From NCBI GenBank assembly GCA_965212145.1, contig CBDBUY010000009.1, positions 744,001 to 808,000 of the forward strand: DNA of 64,000 nucleotides, in the 5' to 3' direction. Source of the stretch: JAAEPI01 sp965212145 (GTDB lineage Bacteria; Bacteroidota; Bacteroidia; Cytophagales; Cyclobacteriaceae). This document shows, one piece after another, positions 54,401 to 62,350 of this stretch. A program made the position numbers and the translations under genes. The notes below the pieces were generated by a model, which did not search any database, was not told the origin of the DNA, and saw only the letters and a program-made list of their open reading frames with translations. Within the stretch, counting starts at the first letter, position 1, and each line of letters opens with the position of its first letter.

Positions 54401-55161
54401 ATGGAAATAACTGGACAAATGTTTGGACACTTTCCGGCAATCAAGGAAATGCTTGGGGAACGGCGAATGTGGATCTTTCATCTTATCTAGGAACTGATGT
54501 GAAACTCAGAATGGTGGGAACAACTGGAAATGGATGGTCCAGTGATATTGCCATTGACAACCTGCAGGTAACTGCTGGTGGTGGAACCACCAATGTTACA
54601 CTTTCGATCACGCTTGATAACTATCCTGAGGAAACCAGTTGGGAAATCAGAGACGGCTCAACGGTGGTGGCCTCTGGTGGAACCTATGGTTCACAACCTG
54701 ACGGTTCAACAGTGGTGGAAAATGTGGCCCTTGGAACCGGATGTTACGATTTCATCATCTACGATTCTTACGGTGACGGCATCTGCTGCTCATACGGGAG
54801 TGGATCGTATAGCCTCACAGATGGCAGCACTACTTTGGCTTCTGGTGGGGCATTCGGGTCTAGCGAAACAACCAACTTCTGCGTGGGTGGAGCAACTTCG
54901 AGCTTCTCAACTATGACCAGTTCGGTCGGAGCACCAACTTCATTTGACATTTATCCGAATCCAGTTCGAGGTGAATTCTTAACCATTGCGACGAACAAGG
55001 AAGGTGTGATGTTTGAAATGACTAACCTCAGTGGGCAATCGCTATTGAAGGGTGAAGTGACCAATGACAGAATAAACGTAAGTGGTCTGGAGACAGGCAT
55101 GTATATGATACAGCTTACAGATGGTCATAAGTCAGTTGTTAGAAAATTTGTAAAAGAATAA
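51409..55161 (+). CDS. Subtilisin-like serine peptidase (S8), multidomain, T9SS-secreted
   Basis: 1250 residues. Signal peptide 1-24; S8 domain about 110-420 with Asp131 (VWDGGP), His167 (FHAQHVTGT) and Ser355 (GTSMASP); a beta domain to ~550; FN3 553-644; GEVED 646-790 (SVWIDYNKDGDFGDAGEQVW); FN3 796-884; MAM-like 887-1057; a Cys/Gly-rich domain 1060-1160 (YDSYGDGICCSYGSGSY); T9SS sorting domain 1177-1250 (FDIYPNPVRG). Extracellular protease with adhesion-type accessory domains. No long propeptide is visible before S8, although residues 25-105 could serve. Terminator follows. Confidence 0.93.
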   Translation: MTTRLQRVGTLLLVLMTFTLQSFAQSPLEKQNISNKYDQNKLSQLRTQFEAQAKSKKEEAIRLAGQRGWDIVKENPDGSYDELIAVSRDGRPIYYTIYNVDAAKSTRADHLNIGGSLGLSLDGQNMTAHVWDGGPTRTTHQEFDGPGGNNRVTINDGVTGLNGNSFHAQHVTGTIVASGFVAAAKGMAPQAQALTHDWNNDLSEATTEAASGMLLSNHSYGYRADLVPDWYFGAYIDESRDWDALMYNSPYYLMVVAAGNDGNDNSSNGNPLNGSSAYDKLTGHSTSKNNMVVANGQDASINADGSFNSVTINSSSSEGPTDDYRIKPDITGNGTGVYSTYDNSDAAYNSITGTSMASPNVTGTLLLLQQHYNNLNSSYMRAATLKGLALHTADDAGSSGPDVVYGWGLLNAKAAAEAITDNGGPSLIQELTLSQGQSYTINVDSDGSSPLLASISWTDPAGTANTGTANQTTPVLVNDLDIRVTKGGSTYSPYRLTGITTNGTGDNTVDPYERVNVNGASGSYTVTVTHKGSLSGGSQNFSLIVTGLGAAVPCTATTPSGVSASNVGSSTVDLTWNAVSGATYDVRYRATGTSTWTTVAGASASISLSGLSPQTQYEVQVRSKCSDGSNSSYSSSTNFTTTEVQLNYCASNGNNTSDEFISRVQLENLDNSTGASTGGYGDFTSQVANLTKDVSSTITVTPTWTGTVYNEAYSVWIDYNKDGDFGDAGEQVWTQSATQATPVSGSFTVPNSAIEGNTRMRVSMKYNGIPTSCESFQYGEVEDYTVNIAANGGDTEAPSAPTNLSASNVTETTLTLSWTAATDNVGVTGYDVYQGATNIGTVTATSANVTGLTSGTSYTFTVTAKDAAGNESAASNAVNVTTATPGMSCPTTASLPYSEGFESNDGWTQLTGDDGNWVRDANGTPSSGTGPSSAAQGSYYMFLEASTNGSTGQIGSNATAILESPCFDLTGESAATFSFQYHMYGNNVGSLTAQASSDGNNWTNVWTLSGNQGNAWGTANVDLSSYLGTDVKLRMVGTTGNGWSSDIAIDNLQVTAGGGTTNVTLSITLDNYPEETSWEIRDGSTVVASGGTYGSQPDGSTVVENVALGTGCYDFIIYDSYGDGICCSYGSGSYSLTDGSTTLASGGAFGSSETTNFCVGGATSSFSTMTSSVGAPTSFDIYPNPVRGEFLTIATNKEGVMFEMTNLSGQSLLKGEVTNDRINVSGLETGMYMIQLTDGHKSVVRKFVKE

Positions 55162-55187
55162 TCAACGTTAACCTAATCACTGAAAGG

Positions 55188-55215
55188 CCTGCCTCATTTT
55201 GAGGCAGGTTTTTTT
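55188..55215 (+). terminator. Rho-independent terminator of the subtilisin gene
   Basis: Perfect 9-bp stem CCTGCCTCA/TGAGGCAGG (55188-55196 with 55200-55208), 3-nt loop, then T7. Confidence 0.92.
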
Positions 55216-55286
55216 ATGCCCTTGATTGTCTAAATGAACGATCTTCACAGCATATTGATTAACATCGAAGAAGAACCAAACTCGAA

Positions 55287-56543
55287 TTGAAAGTCATCAA
55301 TAATCTGACCCGTATTAGCCTGACCTTTCTGCTAATTAATTTCTTCGCCCACGAGAGCCTAGCTCAGGAAGAATCAGAAAAATGGTTGGAGCTTGATGCT
55401 GTCTATTCTGCTCTTCCTTGGGTAAACGTCTATGGGGGAGAGAAGACCAGATTTGTTTACATAGACAATGCTGATCTCACCGCCAAAATCGATTTTGATC
55501 AGATTTTCAACCTTAGGGATGACCTTTCGGTCTTTGTGTACGCGTTGGGAAATCATGGAGATCAAGCCACCAACTTAATGGGGGATTTTCAGGTGGCCAG
55601 CAATATTGAAGCGCCAAAGGCCTGGCGATTGTTCGAGTTTTGGGTGCAGCGAAATGTTCTGAATGATCGCATATCGTTTCTGGCCGGATTATATGATCTC
55701 AATTCGGAATTTGATGTTTTACAACCTGGCGTTTTGTTCATCAATAGTTCCTTTGGAATAGGAGCGGAGTACGCACAGAGTGGCATCAGTGGCCCCTCAA
55801 TATTTCCGATTTCATCGCTGGGTATCAGATTGTCATCATTCGTAGGGAATAGGACAAGCTTTAAACTCGCCATCCTGGATGCAGTACCCGGTACGCCAAA
55901 CGATCTCACCAGCAATCAAGTAAGCTTGTCCAAAAGACAAGGAGCGTTGATCGCTGGTGAATTGACAATATATACTGGACATGCATTCGACGCGGACACT
56001 CACGGTAGCACCGAGAGGTCTTATGTGACGAGGAGAAGAAAGGTAGGTCGTGCTTTCGGTAGCCTGAGAAACGACAAGGTCAATGCCGGCATGTGGTACT
56101 ACACATCTGACTTTCAATACGTTGACAATGCGAGTAGAAGGGGGGATGGAAATTACGGCGTGTATGTTGGGTTTCAGAAATATTTTGAGTTCAATGAATC
56201 AAACTACTTCGCATTTTTTGGTCGATATGGGGTAGCAAATCCCAAGTACAATCGATTGGGTTCGGCACTGTCTGGTGGCTTGGTTTGGTCATCTTCGATT
56301 TTCAAAATAGAAGATGAATTTGGTTTGGCCTTTTCCTCGGGATTCAATGGCCGGAATTTCCAGGAATTTCAACCCGGTAATGAGACTACAGAAACGGTCG
56401 TTGAATTCACGTATTCTTTACCCATTAAGTCGTGGATATTGCTCCAACCTGATGTGCAGTACGTGATCAATCCGTCCACAAGGGAAGAACTAAGAAATCC
56501 CTTATCGGTAGCGATGCTGGTGCAGATATCGGTAGGGCTATGA
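55287..56543 (+). CDS. OprB-family carbohydrate porin
   Basis: 418 residues. Signal peptide ending about SLA-QE (residue 26); the rest is a beta-barrel of the OprB type (VYALGNHGDQATNLMGDFQ, LFEFWVQRNVLNDRISFLAGLYDLNSEF, then VGFQKYFEFNESNYF). Outer-membrane channel favouring sugars. Start: TAA at 55260-55262 closes the frame, no ATG precedes the signal peptide, so TTG 55287 is used. It lies downstream of the secreted GH81 and protease genes, consistent with uptake of degradation products. Confidence 0.8.
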   Translation: MKVINNLTRISLTFLLINFFAHESLAQEESEKWLELDAVYSALPWVNVYGGEKTRFVYIDNADLTAKIDFDQIFNLRDDLSVFVYALGNHGDQATNLMGDFQVASNIEAPKAWRLFEFWVQRNVLNDRISFLAGLYDLNSEFDVLQPGVLFINSSFGIGAEYAQSGISGPSIFPISSLGIRLSSFVGNRTSFKLAILDAVPGTPNDLTSNQVSLSKRQGALIAGELTIYTGHAFDADTHGSTERSYVTRRRKVGRAFGSLRNDKVNAGMWYYTSDFQYVDNASRRGDGNYGVYVGFQKYFEFNESNYFAFFGRYGVANPKYNRLGSALSGGLVWSSSIFKIEDEFGLAFSSGFNGRNFQEFQPGNETTETVVEFTYSLPIKSWILLQPDVQYVINPSTREELRNPLSVAMLVQISVGL

Positions 56544-56545
56544 TC

Positions 56546-56577
56546 AAAAAAACCCTCCGAAATTCGAAGGGTTTTTG
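56546..56577. terminator. Bidirectional terminator between the porin and L25 genes
   Basis: Stem AAAACCCTCCG with TCGAAGGGTTTT (about 56548-56560 with 56564-56575; one C-A mismatch) flanked by A and T runs, in the 55-bp gap between convergent genes. Confidence 0.8.
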
Positions 56578-56598
56578 ATTTTGTGAATGAAGGGTTGC

Positions 56599-57246
56599 TT
56601 ATTCTTTCCCTTCTCCTTCAGCGGCTGGTGCTTCACCACCTTCAGCTGCTGCTTCCGCTTCTGCTGCTTCCGCTTCTTCCTCTTCGGCAGTTTTACCTCT
56701 CATTGCTCTAGGCACCTCTACAGTCGCCACGGTAATCCTAGGAGGTGTTAATACCTCAAATTCTCCAACTGGCAAATCACCTATTTTTACAGAATCGCCA
56801 AGACCAAGATCAGAAATGTCCGCTACGATATACTCAGGCATGTTTTTAGGCAAACCTTTGATGTCAACGAATTTTCTCTTTTTGATCAACGTACCTCCTT
56901 GCTGTAAGCCCGGAGCATTTCCTTCCATATGGACAGGAACAGTCATTTTGATCGGTTTTCCAGCGAAAATCTCCAGGAAGTCGGCGTGAATAATCGCCTC
57001 ACTCACTGGGTGAAACTGGATGTCTTGCAAAATCGCACGATGGATTTCTCCTTCGATGTTCAGCTCAATGAAGTGAGCATCTGCTGTGTAAACGGCATCT
57101 CTGAAAAGGATGGCTGGCGCATAGAAATGCACTTGCTTATCTCCTCCATAAAGCACTGACGGCACCATACCTTCCTCGCGCAATCGCTTAGATTCGGTTT
57201 TGCCGAGATTTGCTCTTTTATACCCTATAATCTCAACGGTTTTCAT
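56599..57246 (-). CDS. rplY: 50S ribosomal protein L25 (general stress protein Ctc)
   Basis: 215 residues: N-terminal L25 domain (1-90, IIGYKRANLGKTESKRLREEGMVPSVLYGG split here around the 5S-rRNA-binding surface), then the Ctc/TL5 C-terminal beta domain (about 95-180), and an acidic Glu/Ala tail (186-215) that is likely disordered. Binds 5S rRNA. The tail is common in Bacteroidota L25. Start 31 bp after the prs stop, so probably one operon with prs, as in many bacteria. Confidence 0.95.
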   Translation of the reverse strand: MKTVEIIGYKRANLGKTESKRLREEGMVPSVLYGGDKQVHFYAPAILFRDAVYTADAHFIELNIEGEIHRAILQDIQFHPVSEAIIHADFLEIFAGKPIKMTVPVHMEGNAPGLQQGGTLIKKRKFVDIKGLPKNMPEYIVADISDLGLGDSVKIGDLPVGEFEVLTPPRITVATVEVPRAMRGKTAEEEEAEAAEAEAAAEGGEAPAAEGEGKE

Positions 57247-57277
57247 AAAATGAAATATTTAAAAAATGAATAATTAA

Positions 57278-58210
57278 TTACTTGACAAAAAGTGAACTGA
57301 TTGACTCGTGATCATGGATCTTTCTGATTGCTTTCGCAAACAAATCCGCCACGGTCAAAACCTTGATTTTTGAGCTTTCTTGTTTCAAAGGAATCGTGTC
57401 AGTCACGATCAATTCCTCCAATTCAGAATTCTCAATGTTTTCGTAGGCCTTACCTGATAATACAGGGTGTGTACACACCGCTCGCACAGTTTTGGCTCCT
57501 TTTTCTTTAATGATTCCGGCAGCCTTGCATAGAGTCCCGGCAGTATCAATCAAATCATCAACGAGTACAATGTCTTTTCCTTCTACATCCCCAATTACCT
57601 GCATGGAAGCAATTTCATTGGCACGTTTTCTGTGCTTATCGCAAATCACCATGTCGGTCTGGAAATACTTCGCAAAGTCCATGGTTCGCTTCGTTCCTCC
57701 CACGTCTGGTGACGCAAATACCAGGTCCTCAAGACCAAGCGCCTTGATATACGGAATGAAGATGTAAGAGCCATCCATGTGATCCACAGGGATGTCAAAA
57801 AATCCCTGAATCTGTCCGGCATGAAGATCACAGGTCATGATCCGATCTGCTCCGGCGGCTGAAATTAGATTAGCCACCAACTTGGCTGCAATGGCCACTC
57901 TAGGCTTGTCTTTACGGTCTTGACGCGCATAACCAAAGTAAGGAACGACTACCGTCACGTACTTGGCACTTGCTCTTCTAGCCGCATCAATCATCAACAA
58001 AAGCTCCAATAAGTTGTCAGCAGGGGCGACTGTTGATTGAATCAAGAAAACATCAGATCCACGCACAGATTCGTTGAAGTGCACGCCCATTTCCCCGTCG
58101 CTGAACACTTGCTTTTCTGATTCACCAAGCGGCTTGCCATAATGCTGCGAGATTTTACTTGCGAGCTCTTTTGTGCCTGATCCGGCGAATATTTTAACTG
58201 AGGATGTTAT
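57278..58210 (-). CDS. prs: Ribose-phosphate pyrophosphokinase (non-canonical ATA start)
   Basis: Prs core is clear: NESVRGSDVFLIQST, PYFGYARQDRKDKPR, CDLHAGQIQGFF, and the PRPP loop VLVDDLIDTAGT. It makes PRPP from ribose 5-phosphate and ATP. The first standard start in frame is GTG at 58108, which drops ~34 N-terminal residues, yet the family sequence continues upstream in frame as VKIFAGSGTKELASKISQHY then GKPLGESEKQVFSDGEM. Above that are TCC, TCA, and ATA (58208-58210) at the family's Met position; a TAG follows five codons further up. From ATA the protein is 310 residues, the normal length. Either AUA initiates or ATG was misread. Confidence 0.85.
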   Translation of the reverse strand: MTSSVKIFAGSGTKELASKISQHYGKPLGESEKQVFSDGEMGVHFNESVRGSDVFLIQSTVAPADNLLELLLMIDAARRASAKYVTVVVPYFGYARQDRKDKPRVAIAAKLVANLISAAGADRIMTCDLHAGQIQGFFDIPVDHMDGSYIFIPYIKALGLEDLVFASPDVGGTKRTMDFAKYFQTDMVICDKHRKRANEIASMQVIGDVEGKDIVLVDDLIDTAGTLCKAAGIIKEKGAKTVRAVCTHPVLSGKAYENIENSELEELIVTDTIPLKQESSKIKVLTVADLFAKAIRKIHDHESISSLFVK

Positions 58211-58241
58211 GACCTAGCCCAATGGGTGTTTTTAAGGGCTG

Positions 58242-58249
58242 CAAAGGTA
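58242..58249 (-). promoter_or_regulatory. Candidate -7 box for prs-rplY (TACCTTTG)
   Basis: Exact TAnnTTTG match on the minus strand, 31 nt upstream of the ATA codon at 58210. Its place supports translation starting at or near 58210 rather than at GTG 58108, which would give a leader of ~127 nt. Confidence 0.5.
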
Positions 58250-58296
58250 AGATTTCTTATTGAATTATTCCAGCCATGCTTGAGCCTGTTTTATAG

Positions 58297-59805
58297 CTAC
58301 TCTTCACCATCACGAACAGTCAAACTTAGCACGCCGGCAAGAATCATTGAAACTCCACCAACTACTATGGCATAGATGAATTCACCGTTAAAAAACTGAG
58401 TCACAAGGAACCCCAAAATACTAGCAGCTACTATTTGAGGGATCACAATAAAGAAGTTGAAAATCCCCATGTAATAGCCCATTTTCTTAGCAGGCAATGA
58501 AGCCGAGAGCATGGCATATGGAATGGAAAGGATACTGGCCCAGGCAATCCCAACTCCAATCATGGAGACAATCAGGAGATTTGGGTCTTTGATGACATAG
58601 AAAGAAATCAGCCCAAACCCACCTGCACAAAGCGCAATCATGTGCGCAACTTTTCGATTGGTGAATTTTGCAAGAATGGGTAGGAGTAGTGCGGCGATAG
58701 CGGCCACCCCATTGTACCCTGCGAATAAAATTGATACCCAATCAGCACCATCATTGTATGCTTGGGAAGTGGTGTCGGTTTCTCCATAAATATGAGAAGT
58801 CACAGCGGAGGTTGAGTAAATCCACATTGCGAATAGCGCGAACCACGAAAAGAACTGGACAAAAGCTAGCTGGACCATCGTCTTGGGCATATTCTGAAAA
58901 TCGCGCACGATTTGGACGAATCCATTTTGGTAGTTATTACCGAACATCAGCACTGACCCCAGACTATACGCACCACCGAAAAGAAAGAAAATCCCACTGA
59001 GTACATAGAGTTGTGGTTCAAGGCTTTCCAGATAAAACCAGACCGCCAATAATGATCCAACGGAAATCAGTAAAAGCCCCCGAGTGAGATATTGCATGGG
59101 CGAGTACTTAATCACCAATGGCTCCTGATGCGCGTTGGAATCGTCTAAATCTTCAGGAGCAGGTGGGTATTCTTTGGTTGTGAATACCGTCCACAACACT
59201 GCTCCGAGGAAAGCAAAGCCTCCGACATAAAAGGACCACTTCACTGAATCGGGAATTTCTCCGGCCGCAGCAGTATTACTTACGCCGATAATGTTGGTGA
59301 AAATCCACGGTAGTGCAGAAGCAACCACTGCACCCACTCCGATGAAAAAACTCTGCATGGCAAAACCCCTTGTTCGCTGATCTGGTGGAAGCATGTCTCC
59401 AACAAAAGCTCGGAATGGCTCCATGCTAATATTGATAGATGCGTCCATGATCCAGAGCATCCCGATAGCCACCCATAGTACAGGTGAATTGGGCATGATG
59501 CAGAGAGCGATTGTGGCCAGAATTGCACCGATGGCGAAGAAAGGTCTTCTTCGGCCCCACCTTGGGTGCCACGTACGATCACTCAAATAACCAATGATGG
59601 GCTGAACGATCAATCCGGTTACAGGAGCCGCCAACCAGTAAAATGCTAGATTTTTGGTGTCAGCACCCAATGTTTCGAAGATTCTGCTCGTGTTTGCGTT
59701 TTGCAGGGCGAATCCAAATTGAATTCCCAAAAAGCCAAAGCTCATGTTCCAGATTTGCCAGAAGGAAAGGCGTGGTTTTTCTGAAGTGATGGAAATTTCG
59801 CTCAT
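58297..59805 (-). CDS. SLC45-type sugar permease (MFS, MalT/sucrose group)
   Basis: 502 residues with about 12 helices. The loop WHPRWGRRRPFFAIGA is the R-x-G-R-R-x-x sugar-transporter signature, and FGFALQNANTSRIFETLGA plus GPVTGLIVQPIIGYLSD are typical of the sucrose/maltose permeases of the SLC45/GPH-like group (the second is read here as APVTGLIVQPIIGYLSDRTW). Imports a di- or oligosaccharide by proton symport. It follows the GH31 gene by 41 bp, suggesting maltose or isomaltose-type substrates. Last gene of the cluster. Confidence 0.85.
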   Translation of the reverse strand: MSEISITSEKPRLSFWQIWNMSFGFLGIQFGFALQNANTSRIFETLGADTKNLAFYWLAAPVTGLIVQPIIGYLSDRTWHPRWGRRRPFFAIGAILATIALCIMPNSPVLWVAIGMLWIMDASINISMEPFRAFVGDMLPPDQRTRGFAMQSFFIGVGAVVASALPWIFTNIIGVSNTAAAGEIPDSVKWSFYVGGFAFLGAVLWTVFTTKEYPPAPEDLDDSNAHQEPLVIKYSPMQYLTRGLLLISVGSLLAVWFYLESLEPQLYVLSGIFFLFGGAYSLGSVLMFGNNYQNGFVQIVRDFQNMPKTMVQLAFVQFFSWFALFAMWIYSTSAVTSHIYGETDTTSQAYNDGADWVSILFAGYNGVAAIAALLLPILAKFTNRKVAHMIALCAGGFGLISFYVIKDPNLLIVSMIGVGIAWASILSIPYAMLSASLPAKKMGYYMGIFNFFIVIPQIVAASILGFLVTQFFNGEFIYAIVVGGVSMILAGVLSLTVRDGEE

Positions 59806-59846
59806 GGTTATTTGGGTCTTGTTCGTTCGAAAATAGTGCTTAATTC

Positions 59847-62255
59847 CTAATCGAAACTGATTTCAATTTGTCCATCCGTATAGTCCAGCTCAACAAAAGG
59901 TAGATCGTAATTCCTAGGGTGTCCATCGTCATTCCCACTTACCATCGGGTCGAAATTTGAGATTGGTTTGATGAACTCATAATCCACTTTCTTGACCTCA
60001 GCGTTCTTTCCATTCACTTTGATCGATGGATCACCGAATCCATGAAGGAGTACTCTGAGTTTCCTCATTTTCGAAGGGTAGCTTCCCTCAGACGGTGACA
60101 GCATGATCTTACCTTTAGATGGTTCAAAGGTCAGCGACCGTAAATGGTACCTATCCGCTTGGTAGTCAAAAGTTTTTCCGTCATCCTCGTAGTAAGACGT
60201 CTCGTATTTTTCATCGCCGTTGTAAACATGCAGTTCCAAAGTATCACCAATATCCAAGTTGTTGCGACCTATCTCAGGATACATCGGAATGATCGTTGAT
60301 CCTTTGATATAAATCGGCAATTGCTTTATACCGCATTCGTGGAAGAATGTGCGGTTGCCATCATTTTGATCACCGGAGAAAAATTCAAACCACTTCCCTT
60401 CAGGTAAGAAGACTTTTTTCACGTCCTTGTAGCTTTCCAGCGGAGCTACCATAATACCATCTCCGAGAAAAAATTGATTTTCAAATTCTCGATCATAAAC
60501 TCGATCATCAAAGGTGTAATCCAAAGCCAAGGATCGGTTTACCGGTTTGCCCGTTTCAGAAGCCTCTCGAAAGGCATTGTAAAGATGGGGTAGGAGTCGA
60601 TACCTGAGTTTGATGAAATTCGCTGAAATCTCCTCGACCTCCTCGCCAAATGACCATGGTTCGGCAGAGTTTGAATTGATCATGGTGTGTGCTCTGAAGA
60701 ACGGTGCGAAAGCGGCGATTTGAATCCACCTGGCAAAAAGTCGTCCTTCTGTATTGCCAACAAACCCACCAATGTCCGAACCTGCGAAGGGCACGCCAGA
60801 CATCCCCAGACTGAGGATCATCCTGACCGCTAACATCATGTGTTCGTCCGTAGAAATATTATCTCCTGTCCAAAGTGCCGAGTATCGTTGAAGGCCTGCA
60901 AAGCCAGCTCTTGTTAGCGTAAATGGTCGTTCTTTGGTTAATTCCTTGGCCGCTTCATGGCTGGCGCGAGCCATTTGGAATCCATAGACATTCCGAGCTC
61001 GTCTGCTGGTGGCCCCTTCACCCTCAAAATCAAATAGGACGTTCTCCGGCATCATGTTGCCCCAACTGGCGATCTCGTTCATATCGTTCCAGTAACCTTT
61101 GATCCCCAGATCGGTGTATGTTTTGAATTTCTCTTTCCACCATTTTCTTCCAACTTCAGAGGTGAAGTCCGGGAAATGACACCAGCCCGGCCAAACCTCG
61201 CCAGTGTATTCCGTGCCATCAGGGTATTTGATGAAAATGTCTTCTTTGATTCCGGACTCGTACGCCTCGTAACCTTCCAATACTTTGATGCCCGGATCAC
61301 AGATCACTACCACTTCAAAACCTCGTTCTTTCAGCTTTTCGATCATGGCTTTCGGGTCGGAAAATTTCTCGCCATCCCACGTGAAGATTTTGAATTTCTC
61401 CATGTAATGGATGTCCAAGACAATGACATCTGCAGGAATTTTCTTGTCACGGAATTTCTCCGAAAGTCTCTCGACCTCAGTTTGCGGATAGTAGCTGTAA
61501 CGGCATTGTTGATACCCGATGCTCCAGACAGGGGGAAGGGGCATGTGCCCGGTAAGATTGGCATAAGAAGAAATGACATCTTGAACCGAATTCCCCGTGA
61601 TAAAATAATAGTCCAGGTCTCCACTGTCTACCGAGAAGCTGGAGAACCTGTTGTTAGACGCTCCAAAGTTGAAGTCCGATCTGTGGGTATTGTCTAAGTA
61701 TATACCGTAGACCAATCCGTGATGTGTGCCAATAAAAAAAGGAATCGAAGCGTACAAGGGATCTTGGTCAGTTCCGAAAGCAAATCGATCCGTGTTCCAA
61801 TTTATGAATCCACTACCACGGCGATCTATGTGTCCGGTTTTTTCACCCATCCCTAGAAAGCGCTCTCCCTCCTGAAGTTTCCGGTATTGGGTCATGGTAG
61901 TGCCTTGAATGGCCGTCCCGAGTCCTTGATCATCGTCAGATAGCATTTCACCATCTGCATTGAAAAACGTGCAGCGAAAAGGATTTTTTTGGATTTTCAG
62001 CGTGATGTCTGCCGTTTTTACCTGAACAACTTCATTGCTCTCAGAAACCTCAGAAAGGTCTTCTTGTGGCGTGGCAATTACAGAATAAGGATTGACCTGA
62101 TACTCGTCACTTGCCGAAAGCTGAAATCTTAAAACATTGCTGGCATAAGTGGATATCGAGAATTTGCCATTTTCGGTTTTGCCCGATAGGCCGGTCTTGT
62201 TGGATTCAAATGATTGGAGATTTCCGAAATCGGAAATGAGGTTTTTAGTAGACAT
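59847..62255 (-). CDS. GH31 alpha-glucosidase
   Basis: 802 residues. N-terminal beta domain, then the (beta/alpha)8 barrel with nucleophile Asp391 in KGYWNDMNE, acid/base Asp465 in WTGDNIST and the substrate-site GSDIGGF (Asp494), then C-terminal beta domains. Hydrolyses alpha-glucosidic bonds at non-reducing ends. No signal peptide is visible, so it should work in the cytoplasm on sugars brought in by the SLC45-type permease. Regulated by the adjacent LacI protein by inference; a candidate operator lies upstream. Confidence 0.95.
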   Translation of the reverse strand: MSTKNLISDFGNLQSFESNKTGLSGKTENGKFSISTYASNVLRFQLSASDEYQVNPYSVIATPQEDLSEVSESNEVVQVKTADITLKIQKNPFRCTFFNADGEMLSDDDQGLGTAIQGTTMTQYRKLQEGERFLGMGEKTGHIDRRGSGFINWNTDRFAFGTDQDPLYASIPFFIGTHHGLVYGIYLDNTHRSDFNFGASNNRFSSFSVDSGDLDYYFITGNSVQDVISSYANLTGHMPLPPVWSIGYQQCRYSYYPQTEVERLSEKFRDKKIPADVIVLDIHYMEKFKIFTWDGEKFSDPKAMIEKLKERGFEVVVICDPGIKVLEGYEAYESGIKEDIFIKYPDGTEYTGEVWPGWCHFPDFTSEVGRKWWKEKFKTYTDLGIKGYWNDMNEIASWGNMMPENVLFDFEGEGATSRRARNVYGFQMARASHEAAKELTKERPFTLTRAGFAGLQRYSALWTGDNISTDEHMMLAVRMILSLGMSGVPFAGSDIGGFVGNTEGRLFARWIQIAAFAPFFRAHTMINSNSAEPWSFGEEVEEISANFIKLRYRLLPHLYNAFREASETGKPVNRSLALDYTFDDRVYDREFENQFFLGDGIMVAPLESYKDVKKVFLPEGKWFEFFSGDQNDGNRTFFHECGIKQLPIYIKGSTIIPMYPEIGRNNLDIGDTLELHVYNGDEKYETSYYEDDGKTFDYQADRYHLRSLTFEPSKGKIMLSPSEGSYPSKMRKLRVLLHGFGDPSIKVNGKNAEVKKVDYEFIKPISNFDPMVSGNDDGHPRNYDLPFVELDYTDGQIEISFD

Positions 62256-62331
62256 GATCCGCGTTCTGATTAGAAGCGCAAATTAGTCATCACTTCGAGC
62301 CTGAGGATGTAATTACCGGTTAATTATTTAC

Positions 62332-62343
62332 GTAAACGATTGC
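62332..62343 (-). promoter_or_regulatory. Candidate LacI-family operator upstream of the GH31 gene
   Basis: GTAAACGATTGC is a near-palindrome around a central CG (8 of 12 positions symmetric), the general shape of LacI-family operators, in the 95-bp gap between the lacI stop and the GH31 start. It overlaps a perfect 10-bp palindrome TTTACGTAAA at 62327-62336. Either may be the site. Confidence 0.35.
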
Positions 62344-62350
62344 GAATCAG

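Noticed and set aside
61176..61697. 173-codon open frame on the plus strand inside the GH31 gene
   Set aside because: Antisense shadow of a strongly conserved coding region; its translation resembles no protein family and it has no promoter or start context.
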